Assembly (NCBI GenBank): GCA_030620735.1 | Contig: JAUXDV010000112.1 | Location: forward strand, 1-6,419 | Reading direction: 5' to 3' | Origin: Gammaproteobacteria bacterium | Lineage (GTDB): Bacteria; Pseudomonadota; Gammaproteobacteria; Chromatiales; Chromatiaceae | Length of the DNA: 6,419 nt | Shown here: positions 5,402-6,419 of the stretch, piece by piece | Layout: the number at the start of each line of letters is the position of its first letter | Position numbering within the stretch: the first letter of the stretch is position 1 | The notes under the pieces: generated by a model | The model's database searches: none | Seen by the model: the letters and a program-made list of their open reading frames with translations, nothing else | Told to the model about the DNA's origin: nothing | Translations under genes and position numbers: made by a program

Positions 5402-6218
5402 ATGCCTGCACCAAACGCACATTCTGCGCAATCAGGCCGTCAGCATCCTGTGGACTCTCCTGAATATAGAATTCAAGCACGGTATCGCCATGAATGAGAT
5501 CCTCCTCATTGACATCCGAGGAGATTTCGTTGATGTGGCAGAAGGCGCTGGTCCAGGGTGACTCCTTGACGCGGGTGTTGGTGATCCAGCTGTTGTCATC
5601 GATGCGATCAAGAAAACTGAGAAAACCATAGCCCTTCTCTGCAAACCATTTTGTGCAAACTCCGCGCACACAGGAGCCGGTGCGTCCCCATGCATTTTTC
5701 GGTTCATAGGCGATAGGAATCAGGTTAGGAGTGAGAAAACCGGAGTGAAAAGCGTCGACCTGACGCTGCAATTGCGTCGAAACATGGTCAAAGCCAAGCA
5801 GTTCCACACGACGCCCCCTGTTCTGAATGGCGCTGACAAGAGGCAGAAAGTCACCATCACCCGTCACCAGGAGGATCTCATCGAGATGTTCCGCCTGCAG
5901 CAGTACGTCGACCGCGATGCTCAGGTTCGAATTTCCCTCTATCGTGGTTTGCCCCTCATCATTGGTTATGCGGCGTGTATCCCTGATATTCACTTTCCAG
6001 CCGAACTGGCGCGCAATCTGTTGATGCGTGTAGGATTTTCTTGCGTATTCACTATCTTTTTCGGCAAGTTCCTTGTCAAATGCCATGTAGGTGTTGAGAT
6101 GAACCAGGGTGCGATCGCCACGCTCTGCAAAACGGCGCAGAACATCGTAACGGAGATGATAGCCGCCACTACGGCGGACGTTTTCAGAATCGACAAAGAC
6201 GCCGACTTTGATAGTCAT
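5400..6218 (-). CDS. NYN-domain (PIN-like) nuclease fused to a cold-shock RNA-binding domain
   Basis: The 272-residue protein has two parts. Residues 1-165 form a NYN (LabA/DUF88) domain, a PIN-like fold that usually cuts RNA with a metal ion. Likely acidic metal ligands are Asp10 in FVDSEN, Asp104 in SIAVDVLL, and Asp121 and Asp123 in TGDGDFLPLV. Residues about 184-272 form a diverged cold-shock (OB-fold) domain: KWFAEKGYGFLSF (190-202) matches the RNP1 signature, FCHINEI (226-232) matches RNP2, and the last strand ends AQNVRLV, as in Csp proteins. About 16 extra residues (206-222) sit between the RNP motifs. The cold-shock domain would hold single-stranded RNA for the nuclease domain, which is inference. 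The start is ATG at 6218-6216 with GGAG (6228-6225) 6 nt upstream. The gene stands alone, convergent with the pyrophosphokinase. It has no membrane segment and is presumably cytoplasmic. Confidence 0.88.
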   Translation of the reverse strand: MTIKVGVFVDSENVRRSGGYHLRYDVLRRFAERGDRTLVHLNTYMAFDKELAEKDSEYARKSYTHQQIARQFGWKVNIRDTRRITNDEGQTTIEGNSNLSIAVDVLLQAEHLDEILLVTGDGDFLPLVSAIQNRGRRVELLGFDHVSTQLQRQVDAFHSGFLTPNLIPIAYEPKNAWGRTGSCVRGVCTKWFAEKGYGFLSFLDRIDDNSWITNTRVKESPWTSAFCHINEISSDVNEEDLIHGDTVLEFYIQESPQDADGLIAQNVRLVQA

Positions 6219-6287
6219 AGAGTTCTCCCCAGTAATCCTTGAGTGGCTAACATCTTTACAAATGAGTCAAATTACAACAATAACTCT

Positions 6288-6418
6288 CGCCAAGACGCTA
6301 AGTCGTTGTCCAAAAATAACTTCCCGATCCTGCTTGCCCTGTTGTCCGTCTTCTGCGTTCCAGCAAGAGTTACATAACGCTGCTATGCGCCCCTTGCTGC
6401 GCCTTGAATACGAACAAC
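6288..6418. repeat. Right-edge intergenic sequence resembling dispersed repeats
   Basis: Upstream of the NYN gene, two related 7-mers, CGCCAAG (6288-6294) and CGCTAAG (6296-6302), resemble the 'CGCAAAGACGC' intergenic repeats common in proteobacteria. Next comes a block bounded by GTTGTCC (6305-6311) and the near-inverse GAACAAC (about 6412-6418), with a second GTTGTCC at 6341-6347 and an internal inverted pair CAGCAAG (6361-6367) and CTTGCTG (6393-6399). No gene is seen here. The block may continue past the window edge. Confidence 0.35.
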
Positions 6419-6419
6419 A

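Noticed and set aside
5745..6242. 165-codon open frame on the plus strand opposite the NYN gene
   Set aside because: The opposite strand encodes convincing NYN motifs. This frame has no recognisable domain.
6241..6300. Sigma70 promoter for the NYN gene on the minus strand
   Set aside because: A TTGACT-like -35 is present, but no acceptable -10 falls at the right distance. Promoter position is left open.

Overview
The window looks like chromosomal DNA of a Gammaproteobacterium. The evidence is an AmiB-type cell-division amidase, a 'type 2' thymidine phosphorylase of the kind found in some gammaproteobacteria and archaea, and moderately GC-rich codon use with AT-rich spacers. The species cannot be named. 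There is no CRISPR array, tRNA, rRNA or intact transposase.

Layout. The left end (1-974, minus strand) carries a four-helix MotA/TolQ/ExbB-type inner-membrane channel gene. It overlaps by 8 nt a second gene that runs off the window edge and is probably its partner. A divergent gap of about 420 bp (975-1395) follows. It holds two plausible rightward promoters, one overlapping a dyad, and a striking bulged inverted repeat just ahead of the next gene. From 1396 to 5343 three genes run rightward with gaps of 27 and 12 nt: a periplasmic N-acetylmuramoyl-L-alanine amidase (AMIN, Amidase_3, LysM), a type 2 thymidine/AMP phosphorylase, and a ribose-phosphate pyrophosphokinase homologue with archaeal-looking motifs. 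A weak terminator lies in the short convergent gap. On the minus strand (5400-6218) is a two-domain protein joining a NYN (PIN-like) nuclease domain to a cold-shock RNA-binding domain. The right edge (6219-6419) has no gene but looks like dispersed intergenic repeat sequence.

How the genes may work together. The phosphorylase and pyrophosphokinase form a compact nucleotide-salvage pair: one releases a base and leaves a ribose phosphate, the other makes PRPP, the ribose donor for base salvage. The amidase has a separate envelope role (septal peptidoglycan splitting) and may share only transcription with them. The channel gene probably couples ion flow to an envelope machine through its cut-off partner. 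The NYN/cold-shock protein is probably an RNA-processing or RNA-degrading enzyme. I see no clear defence island. The points most worth a second look are the NYN-cold-shock fusion, the archaeal-flavoured phosphorylase/PRPP pair, and the structured leader before the amidase.
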